Shown here piece after piece: positions 1-7,902 of a stretch of DNA of 64,000 nucleotides (positions are counted from its first letter, which is position 1; each line of letters starts with the position of its first letter). The stretch comes from RGIG9608 sp045602425 (GTDB lineage: Bacteria; Bacteroidota; Bacteroidia; Bacteroidales; Paludibacteraceae), in assembly GCA_045602425.1 (NCBI GenBank), contig JAZSBO010000024.1:62001-126000 (forward strand), written 5' to 3'. A program made the position numbers and the translations under genes. Below the pieces are notes generated by a model. The model had not been told where the DNA came from, ran no database searches, and saw nothing but the letters and a program-made list of their open reading frames with translations.

Positions 1-1649
1 TTGGACAATGGCCTGTTTATCCTGATTGGAACGAAATTGACAAATATACAGGAGTTTTAGAACCTCGCAATTTATTGTCATTAAAACAACATGCTCAAAA
101 TAATGGTGTTTTACAATTTAATGAAAAATTCCATTTTGCTTCTGGAATGCAAAGTCGCTTGATGTATAAAGACGAAATTGAAAGTTTTATGCGAACTCCA
201 TCGTGCCGAGGAATACATTTACTTGGTATGCAAGATTATTCAGGTCAAGGCGAAGCCTTAATTGGATTTTTAGATAGTTTTTATGAACCCAAAGGATTTT
301 GGTCAGCACAAGAAGCAAGAGGTTGCTTTGCTCCAATCGTAACATTAGCAGAATTTGAAAAATATGGATGGGAAACTACAGAAACTTTCTCCGCAAAACT
401 ATTAGTAAGGAACCAAAAATGCGATTTAAAAAACGTACATATTCGTTACAAAATTTTCAATGTAGCAGGGAATTTAATTACAGAAGGAGAGTATTTATCT
501 CAAAATATTAAAAATGGGAAGTTGGCAGATTTCGGACAAATCACACTTGATTTAGCTCCATATGCTAACGAAAAATTAACATTAGAAACTCAATTATTTG
601 CTGAGAATCAAGTTTGTTCCGAAAAAAACAGTTGGAATATTTGGGTTTTTCAAGCACAAGACTCTTATCAATCCAATAAAGTTTTATTGACAGACAATTT
701 AGAAACCGCTATTTTCGCATTGAAAAAAGGTGATAAAGTAATTCTTGATGCTTCAAAATTAGGTAACGACAAAACTTTTTTGAAAGGTGATTGGGGAGCT
801 GTTTATTGGTCAACAACATGGTTCCCCGGACAACAAATGCAAACACTCGGTGTTTGGATGGATAAAAATCACTCATTATTTAAATCTTTCCATAGCGAAG
901 GTTATGCCGACTGGATTTGGTGGAAAATATTTGAAAAAGGTCGTTGCTTTGATCTAAAAGGACTTTCTACGGATTATTGTCCATCGGCAATGCCAGTGCC
1001 TGATTTCCATAACAATCAGCGTTTAGGAAGTATTTTTGAATTAAAACTTGGGCAAGGGAAATTATTAGTTACTGGTTATTCGTTAGAAGGCAACTCCATT
1101 GAACAAATTGTATATAGAAACGAGCTTATTCGTTATGCAGAAAGCAACGAATTTTCTCCAACAGAAACTATCTCTGAACAGTGGTTGAACAATTTATTAA
1201 ATCCCAATGTAACGCAACAAAACCTTGATTTACCCGAAGAATTTAGAAATGCTTTATTGTATGTTGAATGTGGTGCAAATGCAACCAATCCATCAAATTG
1301 GACAACTGATTTAGATAAATCTATCATAGCAGAAAATGTTAGTTATGAGATAAAAGGTTTTTCGGTAGTACAAAAAGGTAGTAATTTTACTTGGGCTACA
1401 AACACTGACAACGAAGTTATTATTCGTACACCAGCAGGCGAACTCGGAATGCTTCATATTGAATTTTTGAACAAAAAAGTTTCAGGTGTAATCGAAGGAC
1501 GAAACTTTGATAGCAAAGATGCAAGGTCTGTTGTTTTACCTATTGACAGAGAAGATTGCCTTGATGGAAAACTTTTACTCAATGTAAAAGCAGACAAAGA
1601 CAATCCTATATATATACAGCGTATTGTATTTGTCCCCGTAAAAAAATAA
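1..1649 (+). CDS. Glycoside hydrolase (GH2-like), 3' part only
   Basis: The reading frame is open from base 3 to the stop at 1647-1649, so the window holds only the C-terminal part (about 548 residues) of a larger protein; the first candidate start codon, a TTG at 75, is not a credible start. Segments such as IHLLGMQDYSGQGEALIG followed by LDSFYEPKGFW resemble the end of the catalytic barrel in Bacteroidetes GH2-type glycosidases (beta-galactosidase and relatives), and the remainder looks like beta-sandwich modules. It would remove a sugar from host or plant glycans in the periplasm or at the cell surface. The sialidase starts 40 bases downstream on the same strand, which fits a host-glycan (sialoglycoprotein) utilisation locus. 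Exact substrate cannot be told, and the signal peptide lies outside the window. Confidence 0.7.
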   Translation, partial: GQWPVYPDWNEIDKYTGVLEPRNLLSLKQHAQNNGVLQFNEKFHFASGMQSRLMYKDEIESFMRTPSCRGIHLLGMQDYSGQGEALIGFLDSFYEPKGFWSAQEARGCFAPIVTLAEFEKYGWETTETFSAKLLVRNQKCDLKNVHIRYKIFNVAGNLITEGEYLSQNIKNGKLADFGQITLDLAPYANEKLTLETQLFAENQVCSEKNSWNIWVFQAQDSYQSNKVLLTDNLETAIFALKKGDKVILDASKLGNDKTFLKGDWGAVYWSTTWFPGQQMQTLGVWMDKNHSLFKSFHSEGYADWIWWKIFEKGRCFDLKGLSTDYCPSAMPVPDFHNNQRLGSIFELKLGQGKLLVTGYSLEGNSIEQIVYRNELIRYAESNEFSPTETISEQWLNNLLNPNVTQQNLDLPEEFRNALLYVECGANATNPSNWTTDLDKSIIAENVSYEIKGFSVVQKGSNFTWATNTDNEVIIRTPAGELGMLHIEFLNKKVSGVIEGRNFDSKDARSVVLPIDREDCLDGKLLLNVKADKDNPIYIQRIVFVPVKK

Positions 1650-1688
1650 AAAAATTAATTTTACCTTAATAGTTTTTGTTTTGTTGTT

Positions 1689-3314
1689 ATGAGAAAGATT
1701 TTATCATTGTTTTTTATAAGTTGTTTTATAGTATTTGGAATAATGGCTCAAAGTAGCGATACAAATATTGTGTTTGATATTACTTCCAATAACAACTACA
1801 CAGGTCGTGGTAATACTAACGAAGCCTTGTTGAATGCAAAATTATTTTCTTCGTCAGCATTGACATTCACCGATATCACAATAGATATGACAGGAACCAC
1901 AAACATTTCGGATGTAGAAAAAATAAAAATTTATCAAACGCCTACATTAGCATTTGATCCTCGAAAAGTATCTTCTTATATAGAATTGGGAGAAGCTATT
2001 CCAAATCCATCGGGTGAAACCACGTTTAATATTACAGGCAATGTAGCTGAAGGGACATTAAACTTTTTATGGATAACCTATGACATTGCTCCTCAAGCAA
2101 AAGAAGGGAATATCGTCTCTGCTAAAATATCTTCTTTTTCAACAAAAGAATCAATTATTCAGATGCGAAAAGACGTCGTAGCTCAACGTGAGATATTGTT
2201 GACAAGAAAGCTAATTTATGCCCCAGGCGATTACGATTCTAAAAATTATCGTATTCCTGCAATTGTAACAGCAAAAGATGGTTCGTTGGTTATCGGGACG
2301 GACAAACGAAAAAATAACCAAGGCGATTTGCCAGAAGACATTGATGTACTAATCAACAGAAGTACAAATAACGGTGTGGATTGGAGCACCCCGATTGCTA
2401 TTGCAAAAGGTACGGGCAGAGGAGCTGGTTTTGGCGATGTGGGTTTGGTCAAAACAGCAGAAACAAACGGATTGTTGGCTATTTATGTCGGTGGTGATGG
2501 ATTTTTCGATCCAGCAACTTCAAATACTAAAAAACAACGCATTTATGTTTCAAAAAGTGCTGACAATGGCATTTCTTGGAGAGAGAAAATAGAAATTACG
2601 GATCAATTGTATGGACCGAAATGTTCGGAAATATCTCGTCAAGGCTGGCAAGCCTCGTTTGTGTCTTCTGGTGCAGGTTTGCTGACTCGCGATGGAACAA
2701 TCTGTTTTGTTGCAGTAGTGCGAGAGTCAGATTCTACTGACGTGGATTCTTTTTCAAATTATGTGTTTTATTCTGAAGATAATGGCACAACTTGGAAGGT
2801 TTCTGAATGCTGTATGAAGGAAAAAGCCAATGAGGCAAAAATAACTGAACTCAATGACGGGAGTTGGTTGGTTAGTATTCGAAATCAAAGAAAAGGTGCA
2901 CGTTACTATACAATTTCAAACGATCGTGGACAAACTTGGACTTCTGTGGCTCAATGGGAAAATATGATAGAGCCAGGGTGCAATGGAGATTTAGTCAACT
3001 ATACAAGTACATTAGACGGATACGACAAAAATCGTATGTTGCATACCATTCCTTATCATCCAACAAAACGTTTGAATGTTTCGATGTTTTTAAGTTACGA
3101 TGAGGGAAAAACTTGGGAATATAAGAAAACGCTTTGTAAAACAGGTTCTGCCTATTCTTCTATTTGTGTTTTGCCTGATAATACCATTGGTGTTTATTTG
3201 GAAGAAAACGGCGATGACCCAGCAAATGGAGAATATTCTACTTATTTTTTGAATTTCTCTTTTGATTGGCTAACCAATGGCGAAGACAAAGTTTTTTACA
3301 ATTCAAAACCTTAA
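1689..3314 (+). CDS. nanH: Secreted exo-alpha-sialidase
   Basis: Releases terminal sialic acid from glycoconjugates. A signal peptide (about residues 1-20, ending in IMAQ) is followed by a beta-sandwich, carbohydrate-binding-like N-terminal domain to about residue 165 and then a six-bladed sialidase propeller. The YRIP motif (187-190, Arg188 of the arginine triad) is present, as are five Asp boxes near 224-232, 290-297, 362-369, 410-417 and 469-476 (for example SEDNGTTW, SNDRGQTW, SYDEGKTW). Tyr489 in the SAYSS segment is a good candidate for the catalytic tyrosine. Length (541 aa) is normal for Bacteroidales sialidases. It sits directly after a GH2-like gene, so the two probably act on the same glycans. 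No sialic acid transport or catabolism genes lie in the window. A bidirectional terminator follows. Confidence 0.93.
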   Translation: MRKILSLFFISCFIVFGIMAQSSDTNIVFDITSNNNYTGRGNTNEALLNAKLFSSSALTFTDITIDMTGTTNISDVEKIKIYQTPTLAFDPRKVSSYIELGEAIPNPSGETTFNITGNVAEGTLNFLWITYDIAPQAKEGNIVSAKISSFSTKESIIQMRKDVVAQREILLTRKLIYAPGDYDSKNYRIPAIVTAKDGSLVIGTDKRKNNQGDLPEDIDVLINRSTNNGVDWSTPIAIAKGTGRGAGFGDVGLVKTAETNGLLAIYVGGDGFFDPATSNTKKQRIYVSKSADNGISWREKIEITDQLYGPKCSEISRQGWQASFVSSGAGLLTRDGTICFVAVVRESDSTDVDSFSNYVFYSEDNGTTWKVSECCMKEKANEAKITELNDGSWLVSIRNQRKGARYYTISNDRGQTWTSVAQWENMIEPGCNGDLVNYTSTLDGYDKNRMLHTIPYHPTKRLNVSMFLSYDEGKTWEYKKTLCKTGSAYSSICVLPDNTIGVYLEENGDDPANGEYSTYFLNFSFDWLTNGEDKVFYNSKP

Positions 3315-3335
3315 ATTATACGATCCGAGAAAAAA

Positions 3336-3382
3336 ATGTTCCCCAAATATTTTCGGGGAACATCAAAACAAACATTTTTTTT
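3336..3382. terminator. Bidirectional terminator, sialidase/htpG
   Basis: A perfect 9-bp stem (3336-3344 with 3355-3363, atgttcccc/ggggaacat) is followed on the plus strand by a T-rich run at 3374-3382, and preceded by an A run that becomes a T tract on the minus strand. It separates the convergent sialidase and htpG genes and can serve both. Confidence 0.8.
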
Positions 3383-3392
3383 ACAAAAGCCC

Positions 3393-5456
3393 TTATTTTA
3401 TAAGTTCAATACTTCGTTTAATGAACTTATCTAACGCTTCGCCTTTGAGCATATTATTCGAAAGTAATGCTAAATCGATAAGTTGAGAGATAGTATTTTG
3501 ACTTACAGCAAAACTTTCGAGTATTGCACGTTTTTCTTTGTTTTGCTCTGCTAATTGCGACTCTATTCTCTCTAAATCTTCATTTTCAACCGCAGGAATA
3601 TCCTCTTTCTTCACATCTTTATGAGCTGTATTCCAATCAGTTTTATTTTTTTCGAGTTCAGCGATTTTTGTGATAAAAGGTTTTAAAAGTTCATCGCACT
3701 TTTCCGTTTTTGCACCAAAAATATCTTTAATCAAAGGATGTGTAGCATTTACCACCAAGTTAAAACTATCGGGCATTTCGCCGTAAAAATTCATCATACC
3801 ACCACCCTGCACTGCACTCATATCTTTCATACGACGCATAAACTCATTTTGAGTGATTACTATTGGGCGAGCTGTTTCTCCTAAATTTTCAAAAGAAACC
3901 ACAAATTCCGTTTTTTCTAATTTTGGTATTTGGCTTGAAAAAATCGTTGACAAATCTGCTCTTTCGGCATCTGTCAAATTAAGTTTTTCGACTTCATCTT
4001 TTACAATTAACTTCTCTACTATGTCGCTATCAACACGAACAAAACGAGTTTTTTCTAATTTTTGTTCCAACTGATTTATAAAATGAACATCAAGTTGTCC
4101 GTCGAATACCAAAACATCATAACCTTTTTCTTTTGCTGCTTGAACATACGAATGTTGAGATTCGGTGTTATTCGCATACAAATAAATCAATATTTTGTCT
4201 TTGTCCGTTTGATTTGGCTCTATCAGTTTTTTATACTCTTCGAGTGTATAATACTGATTTTCAGAATTTTTCAACAAAACAAAATTTTTCGCTTTCTCAT
4301 AAAATTTTTCATCGGTAAGCATTCCGTAAACAATAAACAACTGCAAACTATCCCACTTTTCTTCAAATTGTTTACGATCATTTTTAAATATATCTTGCAA
4401 ACGTTCTGCAACTTTTTTAGTGATATGCGAAGATATTTTTTTGACATTTTGATCGCTTTGCAGATAACTTCTTGACACATTCAGAGGGATGTCGGGCGAA
4501 TCGATAACTCCGTGCAAAAGCGTTAAAAAGTCGGGAACAATTCCCTCTACCGAATCGGTAACAAAAACCTGATTGCAATACAACTGAATTTTGTTTCGTT
4601 GCAAATCAAGATTACTTTTCACTTTCGGGAAATATAGAATTCCCGTCAAATTAAACGGATAATCTACATTCAAATGAATATGAAAAAGCGGTTCGGAAGT
4701 GAACGGATAAAGTTCGTCGTAGAATTTCTTATAATCTTCGTCGGTCAAATCGCTTGGCTTTTTCGTCCATGCTGGTGTTGTGTTATTGATAACGTTATCG
4801 TCTTCAGTTTCGATTTCTTTGCCGTCTTTCCACTCTTTTTTCTTACCAAAGGCGATAGCAACTGGCAAAAATTTACAGTATTTCTTCAACAGACCCTCAA
4901 TTTTCGAATCTTCCAAAAAGTCTTTGTTTTCGTCATCTACGTGAAGTACTATTTCTGTTCCGCGTTCCGATTTCTCGCAAGCCTCAAGGTTGTATTCAGG
5001 ATTTCCTTCGCAAGCCCAATGCATTGCTACAGCATTTTCTTTATACGACTTTGTAAAGATTTCTACTTTTTTCGAAACCATAAATGCTGAATAAAAACCT
5101 AAACCAAAATGTCCGATAATTGCATTTGCATCGTTTTTATATTTTTCGAGAAACTCTTCGGCTCCCGAAAATGCTATCTGATTAATGTATTTGTCAATTT
5201 CTTCTTCGGTCATACCGATACCTTTGTCGGCTATTGTAATCGTTCCTGCCTTTTTGTCAACAGAGATGCGTACGGTTGTATCACCTATTTCGCCTTTAAA
5301 CTCGCCTACAGACGATAGCGTTTTCAATTTTTGAGTTGCATCTACTGCATTAGACACCAATTCACGAAGGAAAATTTCGTGATCACTATACAAAAACTTC
5401 TTGATAACAGGGAAAATATTCTCTGTTGTTACTCCTATGTTTCCTTTTTGTTTCAT
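3393..5456 (-). CDS. htpG: Molecular chaperone HtpG (Hsp90)
   Basis: ATP-dependent cytosolic Hsp90 chaperone. I place the start at the ATG at 5456 (protein begins MKQKGNIGVTTENIFPV, as in Bacteroidetes homologues); a longer frame from 5486 would add ten unconserved residues. The GHKL ATPase domain is clear, with FLRELVSNAVDA (helix carrying the catalytic Glu and the Mg-binding Asn), DKGIGMT and GHFGLGFYSAF lid/nucleotide motifs. The middle domain (NVSRSYLQSDQNVKKI) and C-terminal dimerisation domain follow; about 687 aa, full length. It is transcribed alone, convergent with the sialidase and divergent from the structured RNA at 5.6 kb. No convincing heat-shock element was identified upstream. 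Confidence 0.97.
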   Translation of the reverse strand: MKQKGNIGVTTENIFPVIKKFLYSDHEIFLRELVSNAVDATQKLKTLSSVGEFKGEIGDTTVRISVDKKAGTITIADKGIGMTEEEIDKYINQIAFSGAEEFLEKYKNDANAIIGHFGLGFYSAFMVSKKVEIFTKSYKENAVAMHWACEGNPEYNLEACEKSERGTEIVLHVDDENKDFLEDSKIEGLLKKYCKFLPVAIAFGKKKEWKDGKEIETEDDNVINNTTPAWTKKPSDLTDEDYKKFYDELYPFTSEPLFHIHLNVDYPFNLTGILYFPKVKSNLDLQRNKIQLYCNQVFVTDSVEGIVPDFLTLLHGVIDSPDIPLNVSRSYLQSDQNVKKISSHITKKVAERLQDIFKNDRKQFEEKWDSLQLFIVYGMLTDEKFYEKAKNFVLLKNSENQYYTLEEYKKLIEPNQTDKDKILIYLYANNTESQHSYVQAAKEKGYDVLVFDGQLDVHFINQLEQKLEKTRFVRVDSDIVEKLIVKDEVEKLNLTDAERADLSTIFSSQIPKLEKTEFVVSFENLGETARPIVITQNEFMRRMKDMSAVQGGGMMNFYGEMPDSFNLVVNATHPLIKDIFGAKTEKCDELLKPFITKIAELEKNKTDWNTAHKDVKKEDIPAVENEDLERIESQLAEQNKEKRAILESFAVSQNTISQLIDLALLSNNMLKGEALDKFIKRSIELIK

Positions 5457-5579
5457 ACCTTTTTTATTAAAATTTACGATGATCATATTTCAAAAAAAAT
5501 GCCAAACAACGAAGCGTGCCAAAGTGGCAGTTTTGAGTAAAATCTATAGCAGTTTAAGATAATTAGTCGTTAAAAATAG

Positions 5580-5587
5580 TATATTTG
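5580..5587 (+). promoter_or_regulatory. -7 promoter element (TATATTTG) for structured RNA
   Basis: Exact match to the Bacteroidetes -7 consensus TAnnTTTG. The expected -33 TTTG is not present at the ideal distance, so promoter strength is uncertain. A start of transcription near 5594 would produce an RNA ending at the terminator at 5785-5812. Confidence 0.5.
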
Positions 5588-5593
5588 TAGCAT

Positions 5594-5812
5594 AAAATAA
5601 TAACGCAGCGTGTTAGAAACAATGCGTTGTTTACAGGACATACACATAGCATTTGCTATTTATTCAGGACTATCTTGGAACGTGAGAAATTTTAAGAAAG
5701 TATGCCTATAAATAAGTAAATGCTCATGCGGTTGCATGGGCTTAATTTATCTATGGCATAGGGTAATTCTCACGACCTCAAGATAGTGGATAATATTAAG
5801 TCCACTTTTTTT
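5594..5812 (+). ncRNA. Structured RNA or leader ending in a terminator
   Basis: No credible coding frame, but dense secondary structure. A 5' hairpin pairs 5602-5607 with 5623-5628 (inner tgtt/aaca). A small hairpin occupies 5646-5659 (atagca/tgctat). A long interrupted rod follows: 5670-5677 with 5779-5786 (ctatcttg/caagatag), 5681-5688 with 5767-5774 (cgtgagaa/ttctcacg), 5701-5706 with 5755-5760 (tatgcc/ggcata), and an apical stem 5722-5729 with 5734-5741 closed by a four-base loop. A terminator (5785-5812) ends seven bases before the HTH start codon, and the base of the rod overlaps the terminator stem by two bases. Either a free-standing small RNA of roughly 220 nt (a rod with internal loops, 6S-like in outline only) or an attenuating leader of the HTH gene. 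Family not recognised. Confidence 0.55.
5785..5812 (+). terminator. Intrinsic terminator at the HTH start
   Basis: Stem agtgga (5785-5790) with tccact (5801-5806), loop taatattaag, then a run of seven T (5806-5812). It ends only 7 bases before the ATG at 5820, an arrangement expected of an attenuator or of a small RNA packed against the next gene. Confidence 0.7.
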
Positions 5813-5819
5813 GTGCCGT

Positions 5820-6035
5820 ATGGAACAAATTGGTAGAGAGATACAGAGAGAATTGCACCGACAGGAGCGTACCGTAAGTTGGTTTGCCCGACAACTGAAT
5901 TGCGACCGAACGAATGTGTACGATATATTCAAACGCAACAATATCGACGTACAACTACTTATTCGGATTTCTCAAATTCTTCACCACAATTTTCTCCGCG
6001 ATTTGGCTGAAACTGTTGATGAAAGTGTAGAATAA
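5820..6035 (+). CDS. Small XRE-type HTH DNA-binding protein
   Basis: A 71-residue protein beginning MEQIGREIQREL; I choose the ATG at 5820 over an upstream TTG at 5811, which lies in the T tract of the terminator. Residues about 18-60 form a Cro/C1-type helix-turn-helix (TVSWFARQLNCDRTNVYDIF followed by a third helix). Single-domain proteins of this kind are common in Bacteroidales and are usually regulators of a neighbouring gene. There is no space for a separate promoter between the terminator and the start, so expression may depend on read-through of the structured leader. The metallo-hydrolase gene starts 106 bases downstream, and operator-like repeats overlap this gene's stop codon. Confidence 0.8.
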   Translation: MEQIGREIQRELHRQERTVSWFARQLNCDRTNVYDIFKRNNIDVQLLIRISQILHHNFLRDLAETVDESVE

Positions 6036-6055
6036 TTTTCTACATAGTTGTAGAA
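6026..6055. promoter_or_regulatory. Operator-like repeat cluster upstream of MBL gene
   Basis: The heptamer tgtagaa occurs at 6026-6032, in inverted form (ttctaca) at 6038-6044 and again directly at 6049-6055. The first two form a 7+5+7 palindrome across the HTH stop codon. The cluster lies about 45-75 bases upstream of the -7 element of the metallo-hydrolase, a plausible binding site for the adjacent HTH protein (inference). Confidence 0.45.
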
Positions 6056-6098
6056 TTAACTGCTATATATCATTTACAAAATCGCTTTTGTTATAGCA

Positions 6099-6106
6099 TA
6101 CTTTTG
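6099..6106 (+). promoter_or_regulatory. -7 element (TACTTTTG) for MBL-fold gene
   Basis: Exact TAnnTTTG match, 35 bases upstream of the ATG at 6142. No clear -33 TTTG is present at 19-21 bases, which would suit an activated or repressed promoter. Confidence 0.5.
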
Positions 6107-6141
6107 CAAATAAAGTAAATAAACAAAGAACGAGAAAGGAT

Positions 6142-7275
6142 ATGAAAATGATTAGAACTTTCCATCCTATTGGACAGGGCGGCTTTTGTACTGAACAATG
6201 GCAAATGGATGATAAGAACCTTACTATCGCTTACGATTGCGGAAGTGAGAATAAGGATTGTTTGCATCACGAAATAGATTCCTTGGTCGACAAAAAACAG
6301 TCTATAGATGTATTGATACTTTCTCATTTACACAATGACCACATGAATGGTGTGCAATATCTAATAGACAAACAATGTGTTAGGTGTATTTTATTACCTG
6401 TTATCAGTGTGGCAAACGAAGTAGAATTGCTGCTCTCAAATTTTTTAAGAGCTTCTTTTTCAGCGAATGAAGTTGATTTATATCAAAAGTTGCTTCACGA
6501 TGAAACAATACAAGAAGTAGAGATTAAACGTATTTCATATACAGAAGACAACGTTTCTGACGAAAAACCATCAGAGGTATTATCAAATGCACCAGATGGT
6601 ATAAAAGATGAAATAATGAACGTTTGGAAATATAAATTATATAATCCCAAACAAGAGGCTGATAATGAAATAAATGAACTTATTGATAAAATAAAATCAA
6701 ACAAGCATTTAGCAAATGCTCAATTTATAAAAGAAGATGGCATTGATTATGAGAAGTTGAAAGATGTTTTTCGCGACAAAAAACTCCGGAAAGAATTGGT
6801 TCATATTTATAAAGAGAAAATAGGTAAGAGCCATAATGCTTATTCTATGATGCTTTATTCGGGTATAAAAACATCCTATGCACATTTGTTTATGGATTGT
6901 TGTCATCATCATTATTCTTATCATTGCCATCGCTTTCATGTTCTTTGCGATGAAATGGTTGGTTGCATGTATTGTGGTGATGCCAATCTCAAAAATCAGA
7001 AATCGTGGAATCAGTTTGAACAATTCTTTCAAAAAGAGTTAAACTCCTTTCAAATCGGTATGTGGCAAATACCACATCATGGTTCTAAACACAATTATAA
7101 TTCGAATATAAACAAAGGTTGCTGTTCGAGATTAAATATTATTTTGGCTTCGACTACTAACCGATACAAACATCCTCATAGTACTACGTTTAAGCAAATA
7201 GTAGAAAACAGTGCTATCCCCTTATGGGTAAGTGAAAAAAAGAAATCTGCAGTGGTATTTAGAATTGAGTTTTAA
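6142..7275 (+). CDS. Metallo-beta-lactamase-fold hydrolase with Cys/His-rich segment
   Basis: Cytosolic (no signal peptide) 377-aa protein. The zinc-binding signature HLHNDH is at 62-67, and a C-terminal QIPHHGSKHN segment (HHGS at 312-315) and HPHS (344-347) match the MBL branch related to the ComEC nuclease domain. A charged insertion occupies roughly residues 125-235. Residues about 251-278 carry six Cys and six His (CCHHH, HCHRFH, CDE, CMYC) immediately before the GDAN segment that normally supplies a metal ligand; this is not usual for the family and could be an extra zinc site. Start is the ATG at 6142 (an ATG at 6148 is possible). The neighbouring HTH gene and operator-like repeats suggest a regulated two-gene unit. 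Substrate is unknown; nuclease or cyclic-nucleotide hydrolase are possibilities only. Confidence 0.8.
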   Translation: MKMIRTFHPIGQGGFCTEQWQMDDKNLTIAYDCGSENKDCLHHEIDSLVDKKQSIDVLILSHLHNDHMNGVQYLIDKQCVRCILLPVISVANEVELLLSNFLRASFSANEVDLYQKLLHDETIQEVEIKRISYTEDNVSDEKPSEVLSNAPDGIKDEIMNVWKYKLYNPKQEADNEINELIDKIKSNKHLANAQFIKEDGIDYEKLKDVFRDKKLRKELVHIYKEKIGKSHNAYSMMLYSGIKTSYAHLFMDCCHHHYSYHCHRFHVLCDEMVGCMYCGDANLKNQKSWNQFEQFFQKELNSFQIGMWQIPHHGSKHNYNSNINKGCCSRLNIILASTTNRYKHPHSTTFKQIVENSAIPLWVSEKKKSAVVFRIEF

Positions 7276-7432
7276 AAAGTTCTTGAGGGAATGTTTTAGT
7301 AAAGTAAAGAGGAGCAAAAAAATAGAGATTATATACTAATACAAAACAAGGACCAACAAGAACCTTTTTTGTCGGGAATTTTTATATTTTATTTGCAAAG
7401 CGATTTTAAAAACAAAACAATAAATAATAATC

Positions 7433-7867
7433 ATGAAAAAACTATTTACAATTTCAGTAGCACTCGCCTTTGCTTTTGTAGCCCGAGCCGAAGTGCTGAC
7501 AATGGTGATAGAAACCATCGAGGGTGAGCGTTCGGTGTACGAACTCTCCACACTCCGTTCGCTGACGTTTGGTGGTGAGGTAGCAGATGCACAAACTACG
7601 GGAAAAACCGCTCGACGTATCTATTTTCTTTTAAAAAACACTACGGAGCTTGACAATGTACAGGTACAAGTGAGCGTATTCCCAAACCCTGTGTGTGGCG
7701 TGTTGCGTGTTAAAGGTATAAATCCAAATACTACCTACCGAGTGATAGACCTTTCGGGGCGAGTGGTGATGAGTGGCGTAGGGTGCGACATAGATGTGTC
7801 TACGCTTACCGAAAGTACCTACGTGCTACAAGTAGCCGATATGCTTGTGAAATTTATAAAAAAATAA
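7433..7867 (+). CDS. Small secreted protein with T9SS-type C-terminal domain
   Basis: 144 residues: signal peptide (1-19, ending VARAE), a short segment VYELSTLRSLTF of the kind found at the N-terminus of many Bacteroidetes surface proteins, then from about residue 75 a type A T9SS sorting domain (VFPNPVCGVLRVKG, YRVIDLSGRVV, STYVLQV, ending in KFIKK). There is almost no passenger between signal peptide and sorting domain. PorU and PorV at 47-52 kb show that the secretion system is present. The next gene starts 35 bases downstream and has a related N-terminal segment, so the two are probably co-transcribed. A T-rich sequence at 7363-7374 precedes the gene. Confidence 0.75.
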   Translation: MKKLFTISVALAFAFVARAEVLTMVIETIEGERSVYELSTLRSLTFGGEVADAQTTGKTARRIYFLLKNTTELDNVQVQVSVFPNPVCGVLRVKGINPNTTYRVIDLSGRVVMSGVGCDIDVSTLTESTYVLQVADMLVKFIKK

Positions 7868-7902
7868 CAACGATTTATTAACCATAAAAAATTAAAAAAG
7901 AG

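Noticed and set aside
4062..4475. 137-codon plus-strand ORF inside htpG
   Set aside because: Antisense shadow of a clear htpG reading frame, with Phe/Ile/Cys-rich translation.
5594..5812. Retron msr-msd as an explanation for the structured RNA
   Set aside because: No reverse transcriptase gene lies nearby; the adjacent genes are an HTH protein and an MBL hydrolase.
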